A stretch of DNA of 64,000 nt, from assembly GCF_034190915.1 (NCBI RefSeq), contig NW_026947507.1, forward strand, positions 31,362,001 through 31,426,000, read 5' to 3'. This document shows positions 22,831 through 34,861 of this stretch, piece after piece; position 1 is the stretch's first letter; every line of letters starts with the position of its first letter. Origin of the DNA: Cavia porcellus (lineage: Eukaryota > Chordata > Mammalia > Rodentia > Caviidae). Position numbers and translations under genes: made by a program. The notes under the pieces were generated by a model, which was not told the DNA's origin, did no database searches, and was given only the letters and a program-made list of their open reading frames with translations.

Positions 22831-24729
22831 CATAAATCATAGCAAACCTGGCTGCAGTGAGATTCTGATTTTGTGCCAACACAGAAGAGGACAATGGGTG
22901 TTAATGAACCTCTAGCAGACTCTTCCTTCATTATTCACTGCCAGAACAAATGCATTTAGTTAAAATGGTTTTTGTATTTACTAGCTAATTTCCTGAGGCA
23001 CGGCATAGTCATACAATTTTCTGTTTTAGTTTCCTGGACATGTCACCTCCTGAAAGAAAATGCATCCTAAAATTTGGTATATGCCTATAGGCAAATGTTC
23101 ACAAAGGTAAGGACAAAAAGTTACACATGGCTATTAGGTTAAAAAATGATCCCTAAGTAAAACCATTAATCCATGGCAATTTCATGTTCTCCTTAGGTCA
23201 CCATGGTAATAAAAAATGAATCAGCTTTTCATGGGACAAAATCTGTACTCTGAAAATATGATTTATATTGGGAATAATTTTCTTTAGTTTCCATTTTCAT
23301 TTTTTATCAAATGAAGTCTCCTGATTTTAACCCATTTACTGAAATGCCTAGTGCTGCCATTATAGATAGCGGATCAAGTCACTTCGCTATTTATACTTAG
23401 GTTTGCAAAAAGTTCATGCCAAAACCTCTCCCCTTATTTTTCTGGATAAATTTAGGCAAATAAACAAAATCAATCAACAAATGAAAGAAAAACCAGAATT
23501 AATTTAGGCCCAAGTTTGTAGCTAATTCATTGTAGTCACAGTATTTAGACCTTAAATATTGTAGGAAATGGCCTTAGCTCTCCAGTTTTTCAGTGAAGCA
23601 TTAAACAAAAGTCTTTGTCGATTTTCTTGTCATTTGTTTGTCACTTTGCTTTCTTGATACCCTTTAAATTGTATCTGGGACTATACTTTTGTCACTTCTG
23701 CATGATAAATTCCTGTTTAACCTATCAATTTTCTGATACTTACTGAGAAGCTTTTAGGCATAATGACCACGAGAGGTAGATGCTTTACAGGATATAAACA
23801 CATACAAAACAAAAAAAGATTCCTTTTAACAAGGACCTTGCAATCTATTGAGGAGGTTAGATCACAAAAGTAGCTACCAAAGGTAATTAGCAATAAGTGA
23901 ATAAGTGAAAATAAAAAATTTATTCATTAGATTTTGAAAAAAAAGTCCCTGAGCTATATTAGAAAAAAATAGATCTCATATTATTTATGTTACACTTGTC
24001 CATGGTATGAATTTTACCTTGGCATAATGCTTTATTAAATTTATCTTCTTGGATATTATATCATTCAACTTCATCATTATCATGTATAAGTATTTAGCAA
24101 AGCACTTTACAACCAGGAGCAAGACATAGTCTTTGCAGTTCTCTGAAGCTTACAGCCTAATGTGAAAGAAAAACAGTGAACAGACAGTTGTAACAAGTAA
24201 GATGACTTTACATTTGCAGTATGTGAGAGCAGAAGCTTAAATGAGAGGACATTTTACAAGGGAAGTGAGCTCACTGAGAGCTAAAATGCAATTATGTCCC
24301 TTTATCGTTTAAGTAGACTTGATTTGGGTAAACTCTGTGTTATGTTCTATTTTATAATTACATTCATGATTATACCAAGGCAAATTTTATTTGGAGAGTT
24401 TGCAATGTATTGAGAAAAGATACCTCAAAGTATATCTTCTTGAGAATTTCTTCTAGCCATGTCCAGGTAAATGTTCCAGGTAAATGGTCCATGCTTCAGA
24501 TTACCACAGGCAAAACACAAACTAAACAAAACAGATATAGTTTACTCAAAAGTCTTACATGCATTAGATAAGCACTAAGACAATCTTTTTGAAATTGCTA
24601 ATAAAATAAAATCCTAAGAAGAGATAAAGAGCACAACTAAAGCTATTGACATTGTAGTGATAATTTGTCTATAGAGACTCCAGGAAGGCATATAGCAATA
24701 GCTTCCCAATAGTACTCTACAGTGACTAT
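22831..24729. other. AT-rich unique sequence, no gene seen
   Basis: A small tandem 'ccaggtaaatg(tt/gt)cc' duplication at about 24464-24491. Otherwise nothing recognisable. Confidence 0.45.
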
Positions 24730-24730
24730 A

Positions 24731-24790
24731 TCTATAGTTCTATCTACCTATCTGTCTATCTATCTATCTATTTATCTACCTATCTATCCA
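24731..24790. repeat. Imperfect (TCTA)n tetranucleotide repeat
   Basis: Alternating tcta/tctg/tatc units with interruptions ('ctacctatctgtctatctat...'). Confidence 0.85.
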
Positions 24791-25782
24791 GGTTTTTACT
24801 AACACATCTACTCTAATGAATTATTTATACACAAGCCTTTTGTCTATATTAAAACTTCAGGGTCTGCAGACATTCCAAGTCTACTATAGATACCTAATAG
24901 ATTATGTAATTTTTTAGTTTCTGTACTTTAAACTGTGAATAAGATCTGATTTTTGAGAGATGCATGGGGGTGTGGGTCGATTTCCATGTGTGTGTGCATA
25001 TTGGGTGGAGGGCTGGGAATGGACTAGACCGGCCCACACTATAATGTGGGTGAATATGCACAAGATTCTACGAGCCAAAGTAAAGAATTTCAACTTCAGA
25101 GTATGATGGGACTGGGAGGTTTTAGGGAGAGTCATGACATGAATTGATCTAGATATTTAAAAACTCACCATAGCTGCTATGCATAGTACATCTTTGGGGT
25201 CAAAAGTTGAAGTGGAGTGACTGGTTAGGTTGTCCTTACACAACTCTCACTGAGGCATGGTCGAGATGCCTTGGACCTGGGCATCAGCAATGAGACAGTC
25301 CAAAGAAGATGTATTTGTGTGCTCCCTAAAAGGTACCCAGAAATGTTCAAGCAGATAGTGGCAAAGTAAAGCAGTATTTCTTTCTGCTGGCATAGATTAA
25401 GCTCATATGTTAACCAAGCAACAATTTTCTTATTAAATTTCTAGTGATTCATTAAGTGCTAAAAGATGCAAGCTAAGTAGATTTTGGCTCACTCCAGGAA
25501 ACATAACCTTACATTATTAAAATGGCATTTCAGGCATTTTAAAAATAAACTGATCACATATCATGATGGAGTATTATTGAGCAACTATACTGAGTTCTCT
25601 CCTTGGACACATGGGAGGGAACCATTTCTAAGGTTCTCGAAGTTAGAATATCTGACTAATTCTGACCAGTAAAATGTGAGAGAAACTCATATGAATTGCT
25701 TTCAAGGTGAACATTTCAATATGGTCTCCATGTTTACCTTTTGTCTTCCGTGGCTAAAAAAGGACTGCAAAGAACAGGAATT
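24791..25782. other. Unique sequence, no gene seen
   Basis: Includes a less AT-rich patch at 24960-25130 with reverse-strand 73-codon ORF and no recognised motif. Confidence 0.4.
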
Positions 25783-25798
25783 AAGATAGCAACTGGGA

Positions 25799-25877
25799 AG
25801 GACTGGGGATGAACTCAGCAGCATGGAGCCTGCCTGGCAAGAGCTGAATCCCGAGTTCCATTCCTGACTCCAAAAAC
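25799..25877 (+). mobile_element. ID SINE with target duplication
   Basis: ID-like tRNA-derived unit: 'ggactggggatgaactcagc', an anticodon-arm-equivalent 'cctgcctggcaagag', B-box region 'gagttccattcctgactcc' and a short A-rich tail. Flanked by 'aagatagcaactgggaag' (25781-25798 region) and 'aagatagcaaatggaag' (25878-25894), an imperfect direct repeat that marks the insertion. Confidence 0.8.
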
Positions 25878-25894
25878 AAGATAGCAAATGGAAG

Positions 25895-26184
25895 TAGCCT
25901 AGATCTCTCAAAGACTTTTTTCAAAGAAGTCTTTGAAAACTAAATGTTAATCATTAAATTACTGAGATTTAAGTTTTCTTAGCCAAATGTTAATTATGCT
26001 ACTTAATTTGGACCAATAGAAATAAAATATTATATAAAAATGATATCACCTATTGACTTTCCAAGATAAAATATTGCAGTAGAATTCTTTCAACATTTGT
26101 TTTGTACCTACTGTAAACATATATACCATATACATAAAGATATGTATTCATAAGAAATTGTCAATTAGATATTATTCATCACAT
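25895..26184. other. AT-rich unique sequence
   Basis: No recognisable element. Confidence 0.45.
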
Positions 26185-26292
26185 CTTTTAATGGATGAAA
26201 AAACTGATTGAGAGACTCCCTGATTTGCTCAAATTTATGTAAGTGATCCAGCTTTGAAACCAAGCTTACTGAATTCACTTGTTTCTGCTGTC
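26185..26292 (+). mobile_element. MIR SINE fragment
   Basis: 'taatggatgaaaaaactgat', 'tgagagactccctgatttgc', 'gtgatccagctttgaaacc' follow the order of the distal half of MIR ('gatgaggaaactgag...' through 'agctagtaag...'). Confidence 0.6.
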
Positions 26293-26519
26293 AGGATCCA
26301 GGAGAACAAATAACAGGTGGCATCTATCATTTATTACTTGGAATGTTTCTCAGGTTGATTTGGGTATCTGATGTCTTTGCCATAATGGACTCTGAGTGAA
26401 GTTTCCCTAATCTTTTATCTAAGGATTCAGAACATCTTCAAAAGGACCATTTTGAAGGTTCACTTTGTCTGCCAATAATTTTCCAAACTAATGAATTTTG
26501 GATCATTCATCATGTGCTG

Positions 26520-27475
26520 AGTATGCAACCCATTTTTTGGCTACTACATAATTTTTTATTTCATTCAATTTTAATACTTGATGACTCCATCTTCCCAAAT
26601 TGCATCTGCTCAAAAATTAATTTATTACTAAGTAGTATTTCATCTTATGGATATATAAGAATTTGTCTGATCATTAATCCATTGATAGATATGTGAGTTA
26701 TTCCCAGTCTTTGACTATTATAAATGAAAATACTGTACATACACAGATATAACTACTGAAACATGCATATTTTCATTTTATTTTATGTAGACATTTAGAA
26801 TGAAATGGCTAGATTACACAGTAGGCATGTTAACTTTTTAAGAAACTGCCAAATTATTTCTCAGTGTTGGCATCATTTTATACTCTCACCAGTTAGAGAT
26901 GAGGATTCCTCCAAATTCTCACCAACACACAGAATCTTTAACTTCAGCTGCATTAATGAGTGTGCGGTGGTAGTTATCAGAGTTTTAATTTTCATGTCCT
27001 TAATGCTAATGATGTTGAACATTTTTATATGCTTATTTTGCATCTGTATACCTTCTCGGATGAAATGTCTGTTCCAATTTCCTACCTATTTTAATTGAGT
27101 TCTTTATTCTCTCACTAATGTGCTTTCAGAGTTCTCTGTGTATCTTGGATACAAGACTTTTATCAGGTAGATCACTTTGCAAAAGATTATAGTCTGGGAA
27201 TTATTCACTCTTCTTAAGAGTGTCTTTTGAAGAACAGAGGGCTTAAAATTTGATGCAGCTCAATTTAATAATTTTCTCTTTCATGGATTATACTTTTGAT
27301 GTTATATCTGTAAAATAATTACTAAACTCTTGATCAAAACGATTTTCACCCAAAAGTTTTTACATTTTACTTTTTAAATTTAAGCCATGATCTATTTTTA
27401 TCTATCAAATATGTCCTTTTAATATTTAAAGTTATCAACCATCCAAGGACATAGGGTTTTTTTTTTCATATATTA
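26520..27475 (-). mobile_element. L1 3' segment (L1M-type), reverse strand
   Basis: The + strand runs through antisense L1 3'-terminal wording: 'agtagtatttcatcttatgg', 'ccattgatagatatgtgag', 'agaaactgccaaattatttc', 'cactctcacca'-like text, 'gatgttgaacatttttatatgc', 'gaaatgtctgttccaatttc', 'ttggatacaagacttttatcag', 'gtgtcttttgaagaacagagg'. This order is that of an inverted mammalian-wide L1M 3' region. It is about 950 bp, diverged, and encodes no intact ORF2. Both ends are approximate. Confidence 0.8.
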
Positions 27476-29937
27476 CAAGATCTTTTTTAGGTAAGGTTCT
27501 CCAGAAAACCATTTAAGATTTGTGTACTTAGGGGAAATGCCCTCAGAACAGTGTCTGTGTATGAGTGATAACAGAAGGGTTGGATAAAGGAGGAAGAAAT
27601 GTAAGCAATGTAGATGCTGTAAGTGTTAACAATTTCCATAGACAGGAATGGGCCTTCAGATTTGCCCCCAGTTGAGGGTAGAGATGGTGACTTAGCATCC
27701 CACATGTGTCACCCTCTAAAGAGGGCCAGTCTTTGGGAAAGTTGGATGAGATACACTTGAATGAGACGCGGACAGACTCAGCAATGAGCCCAGAGCAGTC
27801 AAAATCCCCAGAGGCTGTGGAATAAGTGCTTTGTTCCTGAACAAGACATGTCTGGAGGGTAAAGTGAGACAGTGCATCATCAAGCCCACTATTAAATCCA
27901 ATTCTTTTGTCCCCAAGGTTGTCACAACTCAGACAGCTTGCATGAGTTCCTTAGACATACAAATCTTGCTTGTGGTTGAAATGGAAGTAGTGCTCTTTGT
28001 TGCAAGGACTGACAAGAAGAAATTTATTTTAAATGGAGAAATTTTCAAAGTAGTATAAGGAAGCTTCATCCAGTTAAGTTTTAAAAATCACTGCTTTCTC
28101 TCCTAAAAATGTGATTCACACAGACAAAACCAATTTATCTTATTTTGAAAATGAAAGTCTCTCCTACTGAAAATTATTACGCTGTGTATTTTAATGGGAG
28201 ATAAATGCATGCATCCATAGCTTTAAAAAAAATCTTAAAACCTGTGCTATTAGTCCAAGTGATGATTTTGAAGGCTATACAGAGTTCTTAAGCTACAGAG
28301 TTGGTTTCTAGAAGAACAAATGGATGAAATAAACCAATTTAAAGAATGGTTAAGTTATCCTAGTTGATTAGCCATCGCATAGAAAAACAAATCTTTATTA
28401 GTAAATATGACAAATTTTAAAGTTTACAGATCCAATAAGGTAATTTCTGAAAGTAAATTTCTAAGGCACCACTTTTATCTGAGTTTAGTAAGATTAGTGT
28501 TAATTTTACTACTATTTATTTAGCTATGAAAGTTTTTATTTTGTTTTTAAAAAAACATTTAAAACATATTTCTTATATAAAATTGATGTATGTATAGCCT
28601 CATAAACTTAGAAATGAATTTTCTAAATTTAAAATAAGTATAACACACAGTATTTTTCAAAATATGGCTTTCATCATCTTATTCCATGCCTCCCCTACAT
28701 TCCTATGATGTGGGTTGAAACCCATCAATGTACGTACTTTTTATATTTTTTCCTGATAGTCCAGAGAAATACAATTGTACATGACAGAATACTGTTAAAA
28801 GGATATCCTTCTTAATTTTACAAACTAACCATTAACTCTAAAAGATCATCAGTTGCTTAAGAACTGAAATCAATGAAATTTAAAGCTTAGGTACAACACT
28901 TAGTCTCGAATCTTAAAAGAGTGCTTGAAAATTATCTCAGATCCCAACCACAACATTCAACATATGTGGTATTCTCGTTACTACAAAATAAAATTAGTAT
29001 TGTCTAATGAACAAGTTATTTCTTTGATAAATTATTTACCTATATATTCTGATACATAGCTCCTTTAACCTTACCCTAGAATGTGCCTAAATTTGAAGAC
29101 ATTTCACAGTGGGAACCCAATTTTCAGATTTAAAAAGTGATGTTATTTGTCTCTCTTGTTTGTAGTCTGAGACTGAGAACCGGCTTGAAGAAAATTGAGA
29201 TCCTGTTTATTCCAGCTTGCTGGTTTAATTAGCAAGATGACTAGAAGACAAACAGCAAGGGTTTTCATCAGTGGAATCAAATTCAAATGCCTGTGATAAC
29301 ACGTGCTTTTAATCTACAAATCTCTCCTCTGTTCCTAGCTAGTAGTACGGCTACTCAGAGAATCTACTTAAAATGTGACTATTCCAAAACAGCATTTGCA
29401 ACTGAAATGGAATAATGCCACATGACAGTGCTGAGTTAAAAAAAGAATCACTCTTTCTTACATAATGTGATCTGAAGGAGGATTAAATTATGATATGGGG
29501 TAGGAAATAGATTTCTTTCTTTCATAGGCTAAAACCCTAAAACGCAGTTAACCAAGGGTCCAAAAACTTGTAAAGACTAAAATTGCTGCTAACGTAGATT
29601 AGGCTTTTTAACGAGAAATATTGCAGCTAGCTTATTATTTGTTTAAAAATACGGAACCGAAATATTTATCAGTAACATAATAAAGCTATACACATTTTCC
29701 CCAAAATGTATATGATATGAAGTAGGCTGCCTAATTTGGTTTGCTTTATGCACAGTTAAAGATAACCAGGGATGACTGGGTTAGCAAACAGCAATGCCTC
29801 AGGGTCGATACAAAAGGATGGCTAAGAAAACCTGGAGTTAAGGCAAGGATCAAGCATATATGCACAATGTCTGTCATGAGGACTGTGGCAGCTGTGGCGC
29901 TGGAAATTGTCCACTGAAATAGTACTTAAAAATTTTG
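27476..29937. other. Unique sequence with a less AT-rich section, no gene assigned
   Basis: 27480-27930 is richer in GC and holds short ORFs on both strands that do not resemble a family. The start 'ggtaaggttctccagaaaacc' suggests the inverted end of an old LTR, but I cannot carry the match through. The rest is AT-rich and featureless. Confidence 0.4.
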
Positions 29938-30020
29938 GGGCTAGGGTTATATTTCAGTCAGTGATAAAGTCTGTGCTTAGTATATGAAAGGACCTGGGTT
30001 TCATCACTAATACCACAAAA
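29938..30020 (+). mobile_element. ID SINE, + strand
   Basis: 'ggctagggttatatttcagtc', 'agtgataaagtctgtgctta', 'gaaaggacctgggtttcatc', 'actaataccacaaaa' follow the ID order from A-box region to B-box to tail. Degraded relative to the copies at 47.2 and 57.8 kb. Confidence 0.65.
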
Positions 30021-30559
30021 ATTTCTTTTTAAATATAAAGAAAGAAGAAAAAGACATATTAAAGAAATAATACTACTAGTTAGAAAAACTGTATTTGTCC
30101 AAATAGAATGGATAATGAATGCCATTCCATTTCAACATTATTGCCATATGGTACAACAACTTTTGTCTATAATTCCATCCTGTCAACTTGGCTAAACTTT
30201 ATGGAGATTTTTGCTTCATCAAAATACTGACACTCCCCTCTAATTTAACACTTAGGGATAACTGCTTATATAATATCAGTAGTTGCTATGAACTTTGAAA
30301 TAGTGATGTTTGCATTTCTTTTGTGTCTTACCACATAAAATTTGAGTGGGGAAAAAAAGAAAGGATAAAATCTTGACATTTAACAGAAAGTAGGGACAGA
30401 AAAAATTTTTAAGCAACACTCTCAGTCCTCAGTAAATTGGGAAGAGGAGAATACAGAATGCACTATCTCACTGGTTTAATTAGTAACAATGAGAAATACC
30501 AAATCATTGAAAAAAAATCACAGTTTTAAAAATTATCAGAGGCTTTAACTTCTGGAGAA
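30021..30559. other. AT-rich unique sequence
   Basis: No recognisable element. Confidence 0.45.
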
Positions 30560-31890
30560 TGGAATAATAAAATTTGATTTACTTTCTACCTGAAATGACT
30601 AAAAGTTTATACAAATTATGGGAAACAAAATGGTTTTCATGACAGTAGGCACCTATCAAAGAAAGAAAGTGATCCTAAGACAGAATACACAAATATGTTG
30701 AGCCCAGTAATGGTGTCAGGCTACTCACTGTACTGAAAGGGGTGCCAGCTAAATCTCAGGGAGAGAAACCCAGGTGAAATTTGGCAAAATTCCTGATTTT
30801 AGAGACAGAACTGAAGACTAAAGGCACCAAGAAGGGCAGAGTTTATAGGACAATACACAGCACATGAAAAAGTCGGACAGAGATCAAGCTGGAAAGCTCT
30901 GAACCTCCTCATACCTCTGTGAGTACACATCACAGTACTGATGAATGAGTGAGTAGGAGGAAATCAGCCAAGATTTAGGGAAAGAACTACCATAGAATTA
31001 GAAAAAAAAAAGTGCTTGACAGTCAAATTCAGCGGGAGGCCTTTACAATGCAGGGGGCATTGAGTAAACTATTTAGTAAATTCTTCCCGAGTATTAGGGA
31101 GGGACTAGTTACAGAGTAAACACACACTGATTCATCTAACAAATCATGAAAAGCAAGACCCAATGGATCAGTATATTTCCAAGTAATTTTGAAGATTCCC
31201 AGAACAATGTTCAAGAATATTGGAATAGAATATATTCAGCTCTCACACAATTTGTGGTATCCAAAAAGTATCAAAGATTCAAAACAGAAAAATGTGATTC
31301 TTAATGAGATAATACTAATTGTCACTAACAAGTATACTAAGCTGAATAGAAAAGGACATTAAAATAGCTATTTTAGCTATAGACTAGAAGTCCAGAAAAT
31401 TCATGAAACGTATGAAAACTCATGGAACGTACGAAAAAGACAAAAATCAAACATCTTCAATGAGAATACATTGTGTAAGAGAAAAAATACACTAGATGGG
31501 ATTAAAAACCAAGTAACTGTACAGAGCAGAAACAAAGAGTAGCAACTTAAAAGACATGACAACAGAAACAATCAAAAATAAATATGGAGAAAAAAATTTT
31601 AAAAATCTCTTACCTGAGGAAATGCTACAATGAGCTGGTACATATATACATGAGGTACCTGCAAGAGAGGGAAAAGAGCAGGAAAAGAAAACAGTGAAAG
31701 AATAAAAAACAGAAATGACCAAAGAGTTTCCAAATTTAGTGAAAACTATAGCCCTACAAATCTAAGAATTATAGAAAATTCCAAGTACAGGGAGCATGAG
31801 AAAAATTTCTTCAGGATGCACCACAAATTGCTCAAAATTCTGAAAAAGGATCATAAAAGTAGGTAGATAGTCAACATACCATGTATATGC
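30560..31890 (+). mobile_element. Old L1/HAL1-type LINE segment, + strand
   Basis: A-rich, purine-biased + strand with L1 ORF1-region-like wording, such as 'ccaaagagtttccaaattta', 'gtgaaaactatagccctaca', 'aatctaagaa', and 'ttgctcaaaattctgaaa'. No open ORF1 remains. Contains a 19-bp tandem duplication at 31401-31438 ('tcatgaaacgtatgaaaac' then 'tcatggaacgtacgaaaaa'). Extents are approximate, and separation of L1 from HAL1 is not possible by eye. Confidence 0.45.
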
Positions 31891-31917
31891 CTGACACCAT
31901 TACTGGGCTCAACATAT
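30693..31917. repeat. Perfect 29-bp inverted repeat, arms 1.2 kb apart
   Basis: Bases 30693-30721 are the exact reverse complement of 31889-31917. The flanking bases diverge at once on both sides. The core includes 'gagcccagtaatggtgtc'. The arms bracket the old LINE-like segment. Confidence 0.9.
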
Positions 31918-32065
31918 AGAGAAATCAAGATAATGGTTATCATATATTTCTTGTCAAAAACAATGTCATTAAGTAGACAATGGAAAAACATTCCCAAAGA
32001 ACTGGGGAGGAGCGGAGATACTTTCAAGTAGAGTGCTACACACAGCCCAAATATCTTTTCATAGC

Positions 32066-32624
32066 TACACGTGATCAAAAATACAATGAATATTGGAGAT
32101 TAAAAAAAATTTACAAATGTTACAGTGAAACACACATTGCCACCAATCCTCTCAAAACACTTCCCCTCACTTTCAATACTCTCATCTCACCATTCTTCCT
32201 GCTTTCAGAAGCAGCCCTGGAAATCATCTAATGTCAATCGATGTCTTTTCATGTTTCCTCCACTTCCTGAAACAATTCAAAATGTTTACAGAAATGTCTG
32301 TGAAATAAAGCCATTGTAGTGTTTTCTCATAGACGTTATTTATTAAATATGGCATCACAAAACTTCTGGCTCTTCCTCAAAGTCAAAATGACCATGAAAG
32401 GAAAACATTTTCAATCAATTTGGAACACAGAAGCTGCCACAACAGCATTGTGAAAGACACTCACAAAAGAGGACTTCCAGATCTGCTTCAGCAAGTGGCA
32501 AGAAGGCTGGGATACATGTGTTGGAAGCAAGGGGGAGTAATCTGAAGGGATTAATGGCACTACATATGTCTCTTACAGTAATATTTTTATTTAAATATTC
32601 TCCATATTGTTTGATCACATCTTA
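32066..32624. mobile_element. Fold-back element made of two opposed mariner 3' ends
   Basis: The left end 'tacacgtgatcaaaaata' and the inverted right end 'taagatgtgatcaaaca' are terminal-repeat-like and inverted to each other. The similarity continues inward for about 230 bases: the right arm (about 32355-32624) carries the C-terminus of a mariner transposase on + ('FWLFLKVKMTMKGKHF', then 'EDFQICFSKWQEGW' after one stop). The left arm (32066 to about 32300), read on the minus strand, carries the same C-terminal part ('DDFQGCF', then 'SEGKCFERIGGN'). A 60-80 base centre separates them. The catalytic region is absent, so it could only have moved using a mariner transposase supplied in trans. 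Confidence 0.75.
32355..32545 (+). pseudogene. Mariner transposase C-terminal fragment
   Basis: A single frame gives the stretch ahead of and beyond the last catalytic residue position of mariner transposases: 'NFWLFLKVKM' resembles the family 'DFWLFPK.K' motif, and 'DFQICFSKWQEGWDTCV' matches the C-terminal FQ...W...CV pattern. One in-frame TGA (where the family has tryptophan) and a TAA break it. The N-terminal DNA-binding and DD34D core are missing. Confidence 0.7.
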
Positions 32625-33925
32625 CACACAAATTAAAAGACTACCACAGACCTATAATAAAAGAAATATCAGTGGAAAGCCTTAAGGCAGAAATAAAATG
32701 GCTTTAAATGAAATACTGAAATGAATAAATAACACCAAGAAATGGTAATTTATCTTAAGAAAGCACTCAGAAATACATACTCAAACATTTTCATGTACAA
32801 GGAGCAATACTGTAGCATCATGTTTTAAAAATAAAGTCAGGAAAGAATAATATAAAGTATATGTCCAGTCATAGACAGGGCCATACAAAATAACATGGAC
32901 AGCCACTGAATATTTTTGGAAATATTTTAATGTTGCAAAAAGTTCACAATTTGTGAATGAATAACTTGACAAAGCAGTTTTAGAATAGGAATTAATATCA
33001 ATTAGAGCTATAAAGGTAAATTTATGAATACTCAAGAGAATTATGACCAGGTCTTAATCTGCTGTATTACATTTTCATTATCTCAATCTATTTTTATTGA
33101 CCAGGTAGGTCAGTATGTAAATATGTGAATCATTTAAACACGGTTTTTAAAGATGACAGATAACTATAGACAACCCCAATGACCTGAAACTCATGAAATC
33201 ACTCCAGTTAGGCTCTACATAGTGACTCTGTTGAACATCATCACACTGGCCTTTTATGTACAAAATCCACCATACAGCTCCAGCTTGTTATCATCCTGCC
33301 CCAGGTACAGGATCCTGCCCTGTGCACAACTTCCATTGTGACCCTCTAGGGCAACCTTCTCTCATTTGAAGTCGTAGCATTCTGACTTTAACCAGTCAAG
33401 TGCCATCTTGTTCCCTTCGATCAAAGAAACTTAAAATCTTATCAAATAGAATTATTAAAATCACATTGAATCTTGTTCACATCTTTCTAGACAAGCTCTA
33501 CTACTGATGTATATCTCATTTTGAGTGTTCACGAATTTCTAGATCATTCTTTAACTTCTGGTTTCTTTTTCTCATTAAGTAACTAGACACTGAAGGTTGT
33601 GGATTATTCATATTAATATTTCAAAAAATACTATTAGCATAAAATTATATAGTATCATTCTAATTTTTTGATGAACTATATGTAATATATCCTTTCGTTT
33701 TTGTGTTTTAGAATTTAGTTTTAAAATAACTAAATATTCCTCACCATTAAAATGTAGAAACATAATAGCCATTACATATGATACATTGCTTTTTATGGGC
33801 TGTCTTTATATGATTATATTAAATACATTTTGTACATTTTAACCAACCAAGCAACACAATAGGGTGGGTTCATTGCAATTGGGGTTCAGTGAAGATAAAT
33901 ACATTGTAGAAGTTGTTCACCAGTG
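32625..33925. other. Unique sequence upstream of the provirus
   Basis: AT-rich. A less AT-rich patch at 33170-33420 gives no family. No gene seen. Confidence 0.45.
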
Positions 33926-33929
33926 GAGC
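33926..33929 (+). repeat. 5' target-site duplication GAGC
   Basis: GAGC directly precedes the first base of the 5' LTR. The same four bases directly follow the 3' LTR at 39929-39932. Gammaretrovirus integrases make 4-bp duplications. Confidence 0.85.
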
Positions 33930-34307
33930 TGTTGTAACATATATTTTTTAAAAAACCCTCATAAGTCTCCCCGAAGGCAAGAGAAAGATCAAAGGTAACT
34001 CTATGAGCAAAACAGGATGTTTGCCTAATCTAAACTTGCTTGTTAGCCCACCTGAACCTTGTTCTTTCCAAGAAATGTAACCGCCAGGTTCCTGTTCTGT
34101 AGTGTACCACAAGCCCCATCCCCCTGCATTGTGAAACCAGCAGCTGTTTGCGGTTTTACAGGATAAAAACCCTTCCCTTTAGTTGTTAGGCACGCAGTCT
34201 TCCATATTGGCTACTGGAGGCTGCGTTGCCTGGCCTGTGCTTTAGTAAATAATTTTTCCTTTCCAAATCTGGCTCCTTCATACCTCAGGAAGCAGGGGAC
34301 CACCACA
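33930..34307 (+). repeat. 5' LTR of the provirus
   Basis: Starts 'tgttgtaac' and ends 'gaccaccaca', matching 39543-39928 from end to end. A TATA-like 'ggataaaaac' lies at 34161-34170. The poly(A) signal is the variant AGTAAA at 34244-34249, where the 3' LTR has AATAAA. It lacks an 8-base insertion ('ttattttc'-like) present in the 3' copy just after the poly(A) region. Confidence 0.95.
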
Positions 34308-34309
34308 TT

Positions 34310-34327
34310 TGGGGGCTCGTCTGGGAT
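34310..34327 (+). promoter_or_regulatory. Primer binding site, tRNA-Pro type
   Basis: 'tgggggctcgtctgggat' begins two bases after the LTR and differs by one base from the proline-tRNA primer site typical of murine-leukaemia-type gammaretroviruses. This fixes the class (P-type primer). Confidence 0.93.
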
Positions 34328-34861
34328 GGAATAACAGCCCACCGACTCAATTCCTGAAGACTGATTTGCTAAGAGTAACTACTGGAGGCTCCCGTTTGAT
34401 TTAATTTTGTTTAGGAGGGGACACCCTCATCCTTGGGAGGTCAGATCCTTGTTGGGAATCCTAGAAGTTTTTGGAGTCTCTTGACTCATTTGGATCTTGG
34501 ACCCAGCAGGGCTGCTCTCCAATTTGATATTGGAATTTGAAGGGAAGCCCCAGCTTATTTTTCCAGAAAAAGGTTGTTTTAATTTTTACTAGTGGTTTTT
34601 GTGTCTTTGTGTAATCCTGTTTTGTCTCATGTCTTTTGTTCTAACTTTTCCCTTCCAGAACGCTTGGGCCTGAGAGATCACATGTGCCCTTGGTCACTCT
34701 GAGGGTACCGACAGTTTTCTTTCAAACCCTAGGCGACCCTCAGACCAGACAAAGAAAATCCTGGGTTTTGTGATTCTCTCCATAATGTTCTGTATCTTCT
34801 TGTATTTGCTAACCTTTTCTCTTGATTTCCTCCTCTTACAAGAGAACCATAGCAAGCAATA
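34328..34861 (+). other. Proviral leader (5' untranslated / packaging region)
   Basis: About 530 bases between primer site and gag start. No clear splice donor is picked out by eye. T-rich and G-rich alternation resembles gammaretroviral leaders. No open frame of note. Confidence 0.6.

Noticed and set aside
24731..24790. CRISPR-like array
   Set aside because: Short tetranucleotide microsatellite in a mammalian sequence; no repeat-spacer structure anywhere in the window.
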